Shown here: positions 7,601 to 14,614 of the stretch, piece after piece
Numbering within the stretch: the first letter of the stretch is position 1
Layout of the letters: each line of letters opens with the position of its first letter
Assembly: GCA_902779395.1 (NCBI GenBank)
Contig: CACZBK010000012.1
Span: 1-64,000, forward strand
DNA: 64,000 bases
Direction of reading: 5' to 3'
DNA from: an uncultured Lachnospiraceae bacterium
GTDB lineage: Bacteria; Bacillota; Clostridia; Lachnospirales; Lachnospiraceae
The notes under the pieces: generated by a model
Seen by the model: only the letters and a program-made list of their open reading frames with translations
The model's database searches: none
Told to the model about the DNA's origin: nothing
Translations under genes and position numbers: made by a program

Positions 7601-10415
7601 CGATATAGCCAGAATATTGTCTAAAGATGCATCAGCCAGGAAGAATAAAAAGGCAGCAGAGGTTGTCCGGCAGATGATCGATCTGGCAAAAAAGGAGGAG
7701 CAGTATTTTATCAGGGGAGTTGCCGCTGAGATAAAAGAAAAAGGAAAACAGAGCAAAGCTCCGGGTAAAAGCAGTGAAAAACAATGGGCAAGTCTGCTTA
7801 AGAGCGGAAAAATAGCTTTTGATAAAGAAAAGTCGGAAAAAGATGCCCTGCCGCCTGAGCAGGAAAAAAAACCTTTGAAGACAGAGCCTTTACAGGAAGA
7901 ACATTTAGATGAAGGGCCTGTTTATGATGAACCCAACCCGGACAGCATAACCGTTGTAAGTAAGAAAAAGCCCCGTAAGAAAGGGTTTGTGCCGGATCCT
8001 GATGAAGAGATCGGAAACATAGAACAGCATTTGGAACAGGAAGACAAGTGCCTTTTGGATATAAGCGCTAAAAAAACCGGCCGGAAGAGTTTTACGCCTA
8101 TTTCAACAGGTGTTAAATTCAAGAACCGTTTTATCACAGGATTAAGTGCTGTTCTGGGGGTAGCTTTTTCGCCTGTGACTGCAGCTATAATGGGCATCAG
8201 TAAGCTGGTGCATATGGCGGGAACAAAGGATAGAATAGCCGGCGCACAGAAGGACCGCAGCAAAAAGAATACGGGTGAAATTGCGGGGATGGATAAGACT
8301 ACCCTTGCAGAACAGAAGGAACTTAAGGATAGTGAAGGCAATATTCAGGTATTTGATGATGTGCGCAAGATCCCTCTGGTGTGGGAACGCGTATCTGCGG
8401 GAGATACAGAGGATGAACCGCAGATGAGTATAAACATTGAACAGCCTAAGCCGGGAAAAACTACGGCAAGTGACTGGGGAAATGTCGGTCATGCTTTTAT
8501 CGGTTTATCATACAGCCGTTACAATGCATCTACTCAGCAAAAAGAGCGATATAAACTGGATTATGGTTTTTATCCGAAGAATGGTTTTCATGGTATAGGA
8601 TTAACTATGGCTGTGAATGAAGGGGCATTTGTCCCCGGTGAATTACAAGATGACAGAAATCATATATATAATTATTCAAGAAGATACAATATAACCAACG
8701 AAAAGATCAATGCGATCCTGAAAAGATCGGAAAACTATGCTGCCGGAGGTTATAATCTTGCAAGTCGTAACTGTACTACTTTTGCAGTTGAAATGGCTGA
8801 GACTGCAGGCTTAAGCATAGCGAAAGATATCCCTTCTGCGGAATTTGATACAGGAGGAGTGGCGGATGCGGCAAGAGCGGGATTCGCAGGTTTTTCCCAG
8901 GCGAGCAGGTATACCAATAAAATATATCTTGAAAAAATGTTGAGCTCTGATGACCCCGGATATCAGAATTATGGCCAGAAGATGATAACTAAAGAAGAAC
9001 TGGACCGCTATAACGATACCAGAGGTTATTTTATAGGTTCACAGTCGGGATATAATCCTGCGCTGGCAGGAGAGACTTTACGCCGCAGCGAAGACAGGGA
9101 GGGAGAAACTGCTGCGAAGATGGATCTGAACCTATCGGATAGATATACCGAAGCAAATCCTCAGGAAGCCAGACGTCTTATTAGAGAAATACAGGCTTTT
9201 TGCAAAGATAAGATCAAGATGAGTAAGGCAGGGGATAACGTGGAATGTTTTAGGCAAATGGTGCTTTCGACTATGAACGATAGCGAGTGGAGAAATGTTG
9301 AAGAGCTTGATGGCGTAAAAGATAATCCTCTGGGGCTTAAAAGAGTATACCAGCGGCTTAATTATAAGAGAAAAAATATGGCGGTCATATATACTAAAAA
9401 CCCCAAGGCATTCTCTGATAAAGATCAGGAGATACTGAGGCTGTTCAGTGTATTTGAAGATACGCTTAATAAGATTGACATTCTTTATGAAGAGAGCATA
9501 AACAAACAATACAAAGGCAGTCTTAAAAAGGCACGAAGATTATATGAGAGTGAAAAAATGATCATTAATTACATGGATACAAAAGATGACGATCTGATCG
9601 CTGTTGAGATCGAACCCAGTATATATGAAGCGTATCTGCAGATGTTCGGGTCACCGAAAAAGGCTTTGTCTGCTTATATGGAGTATAATTCTTTTTCGGT
9701 TGAACTGGATAAGGCAAAAAAGAATGGAGATAAAAAGCTTGAAAAGAGCATTGAAAAAAGAATGGAAAAATCGAAGGAGACTTATGAAACAGCCCTGTCT
9801 TTTGCGGCTTCCCACAGATATCGTATGAACAAAGCTGAATATGACGAAGCCGATCTTAAGTATGCCTTTGAACAATTGCCTGCGCTTGAGAAGGTCAGTG
9901 AATCGGAAGTATTACAGGGCAGTATGATCGCGGATCATATGACCGGAGCATCAATGATGCAGGCTCTTATCTTTGAAAAAGCATTTCCCGGTCTTGGAGA
10001 TAAGACAAACGAGATAGAAAAAAAAGCAAACACCGGCGAAAAGGCTAAACTGCTGGACGGATACCTTGCAGGATGTGTCAAAGAGGAGAGTTGCCGTAAA
10101 GAACTTAAAAAGATCCTTAAACATATGGTGGTAAATATTTTTAAACCCGGAAGTTCGGAGGAGGAAGACTGGAAGATCTTCTTTGATACATTCCATCATT
10201 CTTATCTGGTTCAGGTATTGGGAACTGCTTTAAAAGGGGAGTTTGATATCGTTAATGACATAGCAGAAAGTATTAAATCGGGAGAATCGGAATTTAAAAA
10301 GGAAATACTTGATCTTATCACAGAAGTACAAGGTGAGCATATAACGGAGCAGTTAAACGAGGATCGTGGTATTATGAACGTTGAAGAGGAAGCGTATTTA
10401 GATCAAATGACTTGA
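1653..10415 (+). CDS. Giant multidomain protein: two calpain-like domains, helical repeats, papain-like domain (2920 aa)
   Basis: Start ATG 1653 follows GGAGGTG. No signal peptide. Visible order: charged coiled-coil N-terminus (about 1-490); a block with FRLALIAYLVP and NESHAAG (about 500-540); calpain-like domain 1 (about 644-950); calpain-like domain 2 (about 975-1270); four related helical modules of about 140 residues containing (R/Q)WN-L-type starts (about 1300-1440, 1500-1645, 1690-1826, 1910-2062) joined by Lys/Glu-rich linkers, one with tandem PPKVEHE; a hydrophobic segment (about 2158-2185); a papain-like domain with His2280 (GHAFIGL) before Cys2374 (NCTTFA); and a helical tail. Domain 2 keeps Cys998 and His1186 with Asp1207 where calpains have Asn. 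Domain 1 has Ser667 for Cys and Lys844 for His. Known of the family: calpains (C2) are cysteine proteases whose catalytic core includes LWV-EKA text, which both copies show. Target, location and activity are unknown. The gene is followed by an ABC exporter, but that exporter has no peptidase domain. Confidence 0.85.
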   Translation: MPPLKKEKPQKDIEMDDLAQKKAREEEAKKRNALRNKVGAEIDFARELYEQKYVKEASAKAFSKISTLLVRYNRMASKSREYSSAEESALRDEAQHYKSKMDYLATLQQKLASIEDESVRKEEEAKINKKIEDCKTDHLAAVEHIKANIKAQRDDANRSMDRDDGAIRGALMLGGNTAFGRGYTLTEGDYLDTMRAGEYINEVDSEKGTLMEQMSLLDNAVNTGGIDLDRGRGNAWVAQKNLGEILREVRKEDLEALNSDSGEKLDLDFDLIEKNRKDEKMDELLGEKQKKLTLDEAAQERGVKWIQEEDKRSKARKKIENFLSRKTKYRKKIVIKSYGLTQEAKDRKAGIINPYNDPQKQKYLEDLKSKANTSFFMQSIVGGIGTGEQRGRRDLNVSNQSERRERVRESRLEFEKMLQEAAKAKREKVIKVNEQDSFDDAMKRLKNDEVSTVRELESLGLDKDGQRELIENEDNIDRVIRNSAMKNGTGTALHMLSAYRMLGASQQELLDFRLALIAYLVPVGKSSVAQIVNESHAAGVVGAEGPGAVTEQDDQAKLFKLLKVNAEIVSRMNDEEGKKGFGWIIDKKKYKSSRLTEEVANPDALDTEKKKLLKKQEDEYRFDRLYRSVISDEDYLDLSDASDEPLFGEKGEIKASDVIEGDAARDSYLCAALAGLAKSDPEYIRTRLVTENEDNKVLVTVRLYDEFGSPHLITVSKKRLKDGAKGPLWVSMVEKAALSMLGQKDQKAVFADKAAAKLDVKDISNGSGDLAMRLLFGKSRHKVISTGYDETDKGEAEEKGKTAIAAIVAAVENNMIITVSTGSLTDDGKRSKVNMDALGLKAEKEYTVTGTGEGKDGKRIIHVRDTYGIATSVRKSKTIAKSPGNKNVLSHATVGFKKVKYDDGVIGIGEDDFLKIFSNVVIASAPDAALIKKEDEGRKRLEEKNAGKKKKETVPGKNIAAGDETYDLEEDQKENEPLFGDDGEIKLSDVRQGDTDDCYLLAALIGLINTDPDYIKTTLVKDNTPDDPSTVTVLLYDNSGMANNITVSKKRVKNGAKEGALWVHMVEKAAAVLVGKTIAEGAGFRVDEAGGEKRSIMDIGKGSEQLAMELLFGKKKHISYKTYDPVTEAQEQKDKKSNADKALEAIKEGLTQKKVIIASTCNRGTSEKYNPEDDSVKLIEGLKAKHEYTVVGLGANIGDDPSIILKDPYGPGTSVPVYKDGVVTKGESSGKSFSIKISDFLRCFSDIAIGAPDKSIISHKEEEIPADKKDEKPEEKGQGTDQDFDLGMTPVFAALGSAHELEMIKRWKAIANPLWTSAYVALGKKTLKEIMDPVDSLMDLLSDIIPVKYDQAAKEELGKKCEKVKDNYASIILAGKKLTENINDLDFESRSATLMYISQLMEMASVQLTSFTRGSLVYSRKKQKGEENKLKPLAYLLTIGEESLREDEKKPKKKPEKKPEKKDKKDPVVVKQEVQQGGTGKKEDDIHLESVSLEAMAKLDEISHIGRWNDLRLKLIQLTGGKYKSTKLNDALTNMEELAEQLQKPYIKPQKGELAVYGAGGSGTVTRLYQSLTDDSTALALELAGAEFDGNDEAAALTAKIAAIANMEERYFQRGRRVLIGEGNGVIKPLWARALVKGREIFEKEEEERKKQEQEEKAKKKEEKEEEKKNEPPVEKAPVHLDINAAINEKDLISRWNDLADRIRKAVGEKNRSHDTDFIVSAIDRLTKLLAREIPVKRNQSAFRQTQQSNIKVTYNSITAVANRLAGELFMAAFEGSAEASQIASVISALAIEERRFFIIGYSLQEKKKAKTWAEVLLNGKTASDKSAAKKERQPVVKDDNVPEHEPPKVEHEPPKVEHEPDAGGPDKKEKVYEQFMEEQRLLDEEEEKRRKKTGSGKPGLFDNAEDLEMNEMMRIFQWNNLRDMLEKLTAGGNRDALLLTLIKAVIDLTARYGKNIPDNENAFNKDKEIIQECYRFISLTGPDIARILSKDASARKNKKAAEVVRQMIDLAKKEEQYFIRGVAAEIKEKGKQSKAPGKSSEKQWASLLKSGKIAFDKEKSEKDALPPEQEKKPLKTEPLQEEHLDEGPVYDEPNPDSITVVSKKKPRKKGFVPDPDEEIGNIEQHLEQEDKCLLDISAKKTGRKSFTPISTGVKFKNRFITGLSAVLGVAFSPVTAAIMGISKLVHMAGTKDRIAGAQKDRSKKNTGEIAGMDKTTLAEQKELKDSEGNIQVFDDVRKIPLVWERVSAGDTEDEPQMSINIEQPKPGKTTASDWGNVGHAFIGLSYSRYNASTQQKERYKLDYGFYPKNGFHGIGLTMAVNEGAFVPGELQDDRNHIYNYSRRYNITNEKINAILKRSENYAAGGYNLASRNCTTFAVEMAETAGLSIAKDIPSAEFDTGGVADAARAGFAGFSQASRYTNKIYLEKMLSSDDPGYQNYGQKMITKEELDRYNDTRGYFIGSQSGYNPALAGETLRRSEDREGETAAKMDLNLSDRYTEANPQEARRLIREIQAFCKDKIKMSKAGDNVECFRQMVLSTMNDSEWRNVEELDGVKDNPLGLKRVYQRLNYKRKNMAVIYTKNPKAFSDKDQEILRLFSVFEDTLNKIDILYEESINKQYKGSLKKARRLYESEKMIINYMDTKDDDLIAVEIEPSIYEAYLQMFGSPKKALSAYMEYNSFSVELDKAKKNGDKKLEKSIEKRMEKSKETYETALSFAASHRYRMNKAEYDEADLKYAFEQLPALEKVSESEVLQGSMIADHMTGASMMQALIFEKAFPGLGDKTNEIEKKANTGEKAKLLDGYLAGCVKEESCRKELKKILKHMVVNIFKPGSSEEEDWKIFFDTFHHSYLVQVLGTALKGEFDIVNDIAESIKSGESEFKKEILDLITEVQGEHITEQLNEDRGIMNVEEEAYLDQMT

Positions 10416-10440
10416 AGCAGGAACAGTATCATGCTATAAT
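10412..10440 (+). promoter_or_regulatory. Promoter placing the ABC gene start at +1 to +3 (leaderless)
   Basis: TTGAAG (10412-10417), 17 nt spacer, TGC-TATAAT (-10 at 10435-10440). The next gene's ATG is at 10449, only 8 nt after the -10, so transcription would begin about 2 nt before the ATG. No Shine-Dalgarno lies in that space. The -35 overlaps the stop codon of the giant gene. Confidence 0.65.
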
Positions 10441-10448
10441 TCTGCCCT

Positions 10449-12245
10449 ATGAAAAGCGGTTCTGAAAAGTATACAAGAGTTTCGATGATCGCTTACTTCC
10501 TTAAGGGAAGTAAGCGTTTCTTTGCGTTAGGGATCTTTCTTTCGCTTGCAGCAGCATTTCTTGATATGATAAGCCCCAAGCTCGTGCAGTACACGGTTGA
10601 TGAGGTACTGAAAGAAGAAAAAGCTGCACCGGATATTGTTTTGCGGGTGATCGCGTATCTGGGCGGCAGGGAATATCTGCAGAGAAATCTTCATATAGTT
10701 GCGTTGACGGTTCTTTTTACGGCATTGGCAGCGGCAGTTTGCAGATATTTCTACAGAGTCAGCAATGCACGCGGAGCGGAAGGGCTTATAAAAACGATCA
10801 GGGATAAACTGTTTGTGCATATCGAAAATCTTCCTGTTTCATGGTATCAGAAGAATCATACAGGCGATATACTTCAGCGTTGTACATCGGATGTTGAGAC
10901 AATAAAGGCATTCGTATCCGAACAGATGACGGCGCTGTTCAGAGTAGGGATGCTCATCGTACTTGCCCTGTATTTCATGGTGGGTATAGATGTCAGGCTT
11001 GCTATTGTTTCCGGGGCATTTATACCTGTGGTGGTTTTGTATTCCCTGTTTTTTCACAACAGGATATCATCTTCATTTTTGAAGGCCGATGAGGAAGAGG
11101 GAAGGCTTTCCGCCATAGCTCAGGAGAACTTAACGGGTGTCAGAGTGGTAAGGGCCTTCGGCCGTGAGAGTTTTGAGCGCGGACGTTTTGAAAAACAGAA
11201 CGAAGGCTATACTAAGATGTGGATACGTCTGATGGGATGGCTTTCCGCCTTCTGGTGTTCCAACGATCTGATAACGGGGCTTCAGATAATGCTGATACTG
11301 GTGATCGGTGCGATACAGTGCGTAAAAGGAAAGCTTACTCCGGGTGGTTATATAGCTATCGTTTCCTACAACGGTATGCTGTCATGGCCGGTAAGGGAAC
11401 TGGGACGCGTCATATCGGATATGAGCAAGGCAGGGGTATCGATCGACCGTATCAGATACATCTGCAATTCACCTTCGGAAGATATGATCAATAACGGTGA
11501 TAAGCAGATAAAAGGCGGCGATATAGTTTTTGATAACGTAAGTTTTGCTTATGAAGAGGACAGACAGGTTTTAAAGAATATAAGCTTCAGGATAAAGGAG
11601 GGAAGCACCGTGGGGGTGATCGGAGCAACGGGCTCCGGTAAGTCTACACTTGTTTCTTTGCTTAACCGTCTTTATGAGCTGCCGGAGGGCTGCGGAAAGA
11701 TAAGCATAGGCGGAGTTGATATAAAGGAAGCGGACCGGCATTCGCTAAGGAAGCACATATCAATGGTGCTGCAGGAACCATATCTGTTTTCACGTACTTT
11801 AAAGGAGAATATATGTATCACGCAGGATGTTGTGAATGAGGAAAGATTATCGGACTCGGTTGAAACTGCCAGGCTTTCCGAAACGATAGAGAGATTTACT
11901 GACGGTTATGAGACCTTTGTAGGTGAAAGAGGAGTGACCTTATCAGGCGGACAGAAGCAGAGGACCGCAATAGCACAGGTGATAATGAACGATGCTCCCG
12001 TAATGATCTTTGACGACTCGCTGTCTGCCGTAGATATGGAGACGGATGCAAAGATAAGACAGGCGCTTAAGAAAAAGAGTGTGGGGAAGACATTCATACT
12101 GATAGCACATCGTATAGCCACCGTACAGGATGCCGATGAGATAATAGTCATGGATAAAGGCCGTATAGCCGAGCGCGGGACACACGATCAGCTTATGGAA
12201 AAGAAGGGAATATACAAAGAGATATATGAGATCCAGAACGGATGA
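10449..12245 (+). CDS. ABC exporter half-transporter with degenerate ATP site, subunit 1
   Basis: An exporter-type subunit (598 aa): an N-terminal transmembrane domain of six helices, then a nucleotide-binding domain. Walker A GATGSGKST is at 392-400, signature LSGGQ from 498, Walker B ends in Asp522-Asp523, and the switch His is 554. The second Asp replaces the catalytic Glu, the usual sign of the degenerate site in heterodimeric exporters of the BmrC/D (YheI/YheH) and TM287/288 type. It overlaps the next ABC gene by 20 nt, so the two subunits very likely form one heterodimer in the cytoplasmic membrane. The substrate is unknown; such pairs often export drugs, lipids or peptides. There is no C39 peptidase domain. 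The start lacks an SD and seems leaderless; ATG 10485 (residue 13) is a weaker alternative start. Confidence 0.9.
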   Translation: MKSGSEKYTRVSMIAYFLKGSKRFFALGIFLSLAAAFLDMISPKLVQYTVDEVLKEEKAAPDIVLRVIAYLGGREYLQRNLHIVALTVLFTALAAAVCRYFYRVSNARGAEGLIKTIRDKLFVHIENLPVSWYQKNHTGDILQRCTSDVETIKAFVSEQMTALFRVGMLIVLALYFMVGIDVRLAIVSGAFIPVVVLYSLFFHNRISSSFLKADEEEGRLSAIAQENLTGVRVVRAFGRESFERGRFEKQNEGYTKMWIRLMGWLSAFWCSNDLITGLQIMLILVIGAIQCVKGKLTPGGYIAIVSYNGMLSWPVRELGRVISDMSKAGVSIDRIRYICNSPSEDMINNGDKQIKGGDIVFDNVSFAYEEDRQVLKNISFRIKEGSTVGVIGATGSGKSTLVSLLNRLYELPEGCGKISIGGVDIKEADRHSLRKHISMVLQEPYLFSRTLKENICITQDVVNEERLSDSVETARLSETIERFTDGYETFVGERGVTLSGGQKQRTAIAQVIMNDAPVMIFDDSLSAVDMETDAKIRQALKKKSVGKTFILIAHRIATVQDADEIIVMDKGRIAERGTHDQLMEKKGIYKEIYEIQNG

Positions 12246-14037
12246 TGAAAATGCGGTGAGCCTTCCCTTTTTCGGGATACCTAAGTTATTGCCGTACATA
12301 AAGAGATATGTTCCGAAGATCATCGTGATGGTCATCCTGGGGCTTATCTCCAGCCTGATAGATTCAGCAGTACCTCTTATGCAGAGGTTTGCCCTGGATC
12401 ATTTTGTGGAGCAGAAAACCCTGGAGGGGTTAAAGGGTTTTATCATCTTTTATGTGGTGATGCTTGTAGTTTATATGATCGTGAATTTCTTCACGACATT
12501 TTTCTGCGGGCAGGTGGAGATGAGCGTGGATCGTGATCTTCGCAATGCGGCATTTAACCATCTGCAGGAGCTGTCGTTCTCGTATTTTAATCAGAACAAT
12601 GTGGGTTATATACATGCCAGGGTGATGAGCGACACCGGAAAGATAGGAGTGATGATGGCATGGAGACTCATGGATATCGTATGGCATGGTTCATATATAC
12701 TTTTTGTTGTGATGATGATGTTCATTCTGAACTGGAAGCTGGCTTTGTGGGTGGCATTCCTGGTACCGGTGGTAGTGATCCTTTTATCCGTATTCCAGAA
12801 GAAGCTTGTAATGTTAAACCGCAGTATCAGGGAGATCAATTCAACCATTACTTCTGATTTCAATGAAGGCATAAGCGGAGCAAAGGCTGTTAAGACACTG
12901 GCAGTAGAAGATAAGATATACAATGATTTTAAGAATGACACCGAAAATATGCGGAGAAAGAGCATAAAGGCGGCGCATTATTCTTCATTCTTTACCTCCA
13001 GTGTGATGATGGTAAGCTCGATAGCCGTGAGCCTGGTACTCTGGAGAGGCGGGATCATCACTTTGAACGGAGTGATCGAGATAGGAACGCTTTCCGCATT
13101 CCTTACATATTCATTGCACATGATGGAACCCATACAGTTCATAATAAATACGATATCTGAGCTTATCGCGGTGCAGGTAAATGTAGAGAGGCTTACCCGG
13201 CTGCTGGAGACGAAGACCGAGGTGGCCGATACCCCGGAAGTGATCGAAAAGTACGGCGGTACCTTTGATCCGAAGAGGGAAAACTGGGAAGAGCTTAAGG
13301 GTGATGTGGAATTTGAAGATGTATCCTTTCATTATCCCGATGGAGATGAATATGTACTGGAGCATTTTAACTTAAAAGTGCCAAAGGGGACAAATGTAGC
13401 TATAGTGGGAGAGACCGGTGCCGGAAAGTCTACTCTGGTAAATCTGGTATGCAGGTTTTTTGAGCCTGTTTCCGGAAGGCTGCTGATCGACGGGCGTGAT
13501 GCCAGGGAGCGTTCCATACTGTGGCTGCATTCCAATATAGGCTATGTTCTGCAGACGCCGCATCTTTTTTCCGGGACGATAAGAGATAATCTTAAGTATG
13601 GTAATCCCTCGGCTACAGATGAACAGATCTGGGCAGCTCTTGAAAAGGTATGTGCCGACGGGATCGTAAGGAATATGAAGAACGGCTTGGAAACTCAGGC
13701 CGGTGAAGGCGGTGACAGCCTGTCTACGGGTGAAAAGCAGCTGATATCATTTGCAAGGGCGCTGCTGGCGGATCCCGCGATATTTGTGCTGGATGAGGCT
13801 ACTGCCTCTATAGATACCGTGACAGAGAAACATCTGCAGGATGCCATAAAAACAGTAACTGCCGGACGGACATCCTTTGTGATAGCTCACCGGCTTTCTA
13901 CTATAATAGATTCGGATATAATACTTTTGGTGGATGACGGAAAGATAATCGAGCGCGGTACCCATCAGGAGCTTTTGAACATGCATGGCGCTTATTACCG
14001 GCTGTATACCAGTATGAGATCCGGAGCAGATCATTAA
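12226..14037 (+). CDS. ABC exporter half-transporter, subunit 2
   Basis: Partner half-transporter (603 aa) with an N-terminal six-helix membrane domain. Walker A GETGAGKST is at 395-403, Walker B has intact Asp523-Glu524, and the switch His is 555. The signature at 499 reads LSTGEKQ instead of LSGGQ. In a heterodimer this altered signature faces the Asp-type Walker B of the first subunit, so both defects lie in the same composite site and the other site is complete. That is the asymmetric arrangement known for heterodimeric exporters. The start at 12226 lies inside the upstream gene; translation is probably coupled. After the stop, a ribosome-site-like AGGAGGG (14041-14047) is followed by no start codon. 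Confidence 0.9.
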   Translation: MRSRTDDENAVSLPFFGIPKLLPYIKRYVPKIIVMVILGLISSLIDSAVPLMQRFALDHFVEQKTLEGLKGFIIFYVVMLVVYMIVNFFTTFFCGQVEMSVDRDLRNAAFNHLQELSFSYFNQNNVGYIHARVMSDTGKIGVMMAWRLMDIVWHGSYILFVVMMMFILNWKLALWVAFLVPVVVILLSVFQKKLVMLNRSIREINSTITSDFNEGISGAKAVKTLAVEDKIYNDFKNDTENMRRKSIKAAHYSSFFTSSVMMVSSIAVSLVLWRGGIITLNGVIEIGTLSAFLTYSLHMMEPIQFIINTISELIAVQVNVERLTRLLETKTEVADTPEVIEKYGGTFDPKRENWEELKGDVEFEDVSFHYPDGDEYVLEHFNLKVPKGTNVAIVGETGAGKSTLVNLVCRFFEPVSGRLLIDGRDARERSILWLHSNIGYVLQTPHLFSGTIRDNLKYGNPSATDEQIWAALEKVCADGIVRNMKNGLETQAGEGGDSLSTGEKQLISFARALLADPAIFVLDEATASIDTVTEKHLQDAIKTVTAGRTSFVIAHRLSTIIDSDIILLVDDGKIIERGTHQELLNMHGAYYRLYTSMRSGADH

Positions 14038-14041
14038 GTGA

Positions 14042-14449
14042 GGAGGGAAGGCAAAGAAAAGCTTTAAGATCACAGCCTCATCAGCAGGAAAGAATTATGA
14101 GTTCAGCGGAGCTGAAGCATATTATAATGTGGTATCTTCGGAAAAGACTGATGTGAGCAAGGCCAGGGTAAGCCTTATGCAGGGAAGCAATAAGGTTAAG
14201 AAGATTCCCTACAGCGGAAGTCCTATAGTATTTTCATCTGCAAAGGCCGATGCTCCGCAGATATGCATAAGTATAGGAGGTAAGCTTATAAGCGGTGCGG
14301 AAGTGGAGAAGAACTTTAACATCTTCTATGCAGATAACGTGGAGAAGGGTAGGGCTACCGTGATCCTTAAGGCCAAGGATACATCGGAATATACAGGTGC
14401 CTGTGCAGGGAACTTTAATATAGTAAGTTATCCGTTCACGAAAAAATAG
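14042..14449 (+). pseudogene. Headless fragment of an Ig-like surface protein
   Basis: The frame is open from 14042 to 14449, bounded upstream by a TGA at 14039. The translated text is coding-like throughout, but the first possible start is GTG 14129, in the middle of a domain. The C-terminal half (GGKLISGAEVEKNF..., RATVILKAKD, YTGACAGNFNI) resembles the end of bacterial Ig-like/Big repeats common in large surface proteins of clostridia. No signal peptide is present. AGGAGGG at 14041-14047 sits where a gene start would be expected, but no ATG, GTG or TTG follows at useful distance. I read it as a remnant of a larger exported protein left by a deletion. The alternative is a short intracellular protein from GTG 14129. 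The remaining 160 nt up to the protease gene contain a promoter and nothing else I can identify. Confidence 0.5.
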
Positions 14450-14527
14450 GATTTATTTCATAAGGGGGGCAAATTATATTATTACACCCGATAAACTATA
14501 GGGCGATGTGTACCTGAGAGGTTTTTC

Positions 14528-14556
14528 TTGAATTGAAAAGCTTTTTATAATATAAT
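14528..14556 (+). promoter_or_regulatory. Promoter of the subtilisin gene
   Basis: TTGAAT (14528-14533), 17 nt spacer, TATAAT (14551-14556). An overlapping TATAAT at 14546-14551 is too close to the -35. The leader of about 50 nt ends in AAGGAGGG before ATG 14615. Confidence 0.7.
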
Positions 14557-14614
14557 CCATGCGTTACCCTATCAAAAAAAGAATATTGATCTAGTAGTAT
14601 TAAGGAGGGAAAAA

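Noticed and set aside
10449-14037. The ABC pair as a type I secretion exporter for the giant protein
   Set aside because: No peptidase domain, no membrane-fusion partner and no C-terminal secretion signal; only adjacency supports it.
14485-14500. Sigma-28 -10-like CCGATAAA before the subtilisin gene
   Set aside because: No TAAA at the right distance; a good TTGAAT-17-TATAAT promoter is present downstream.
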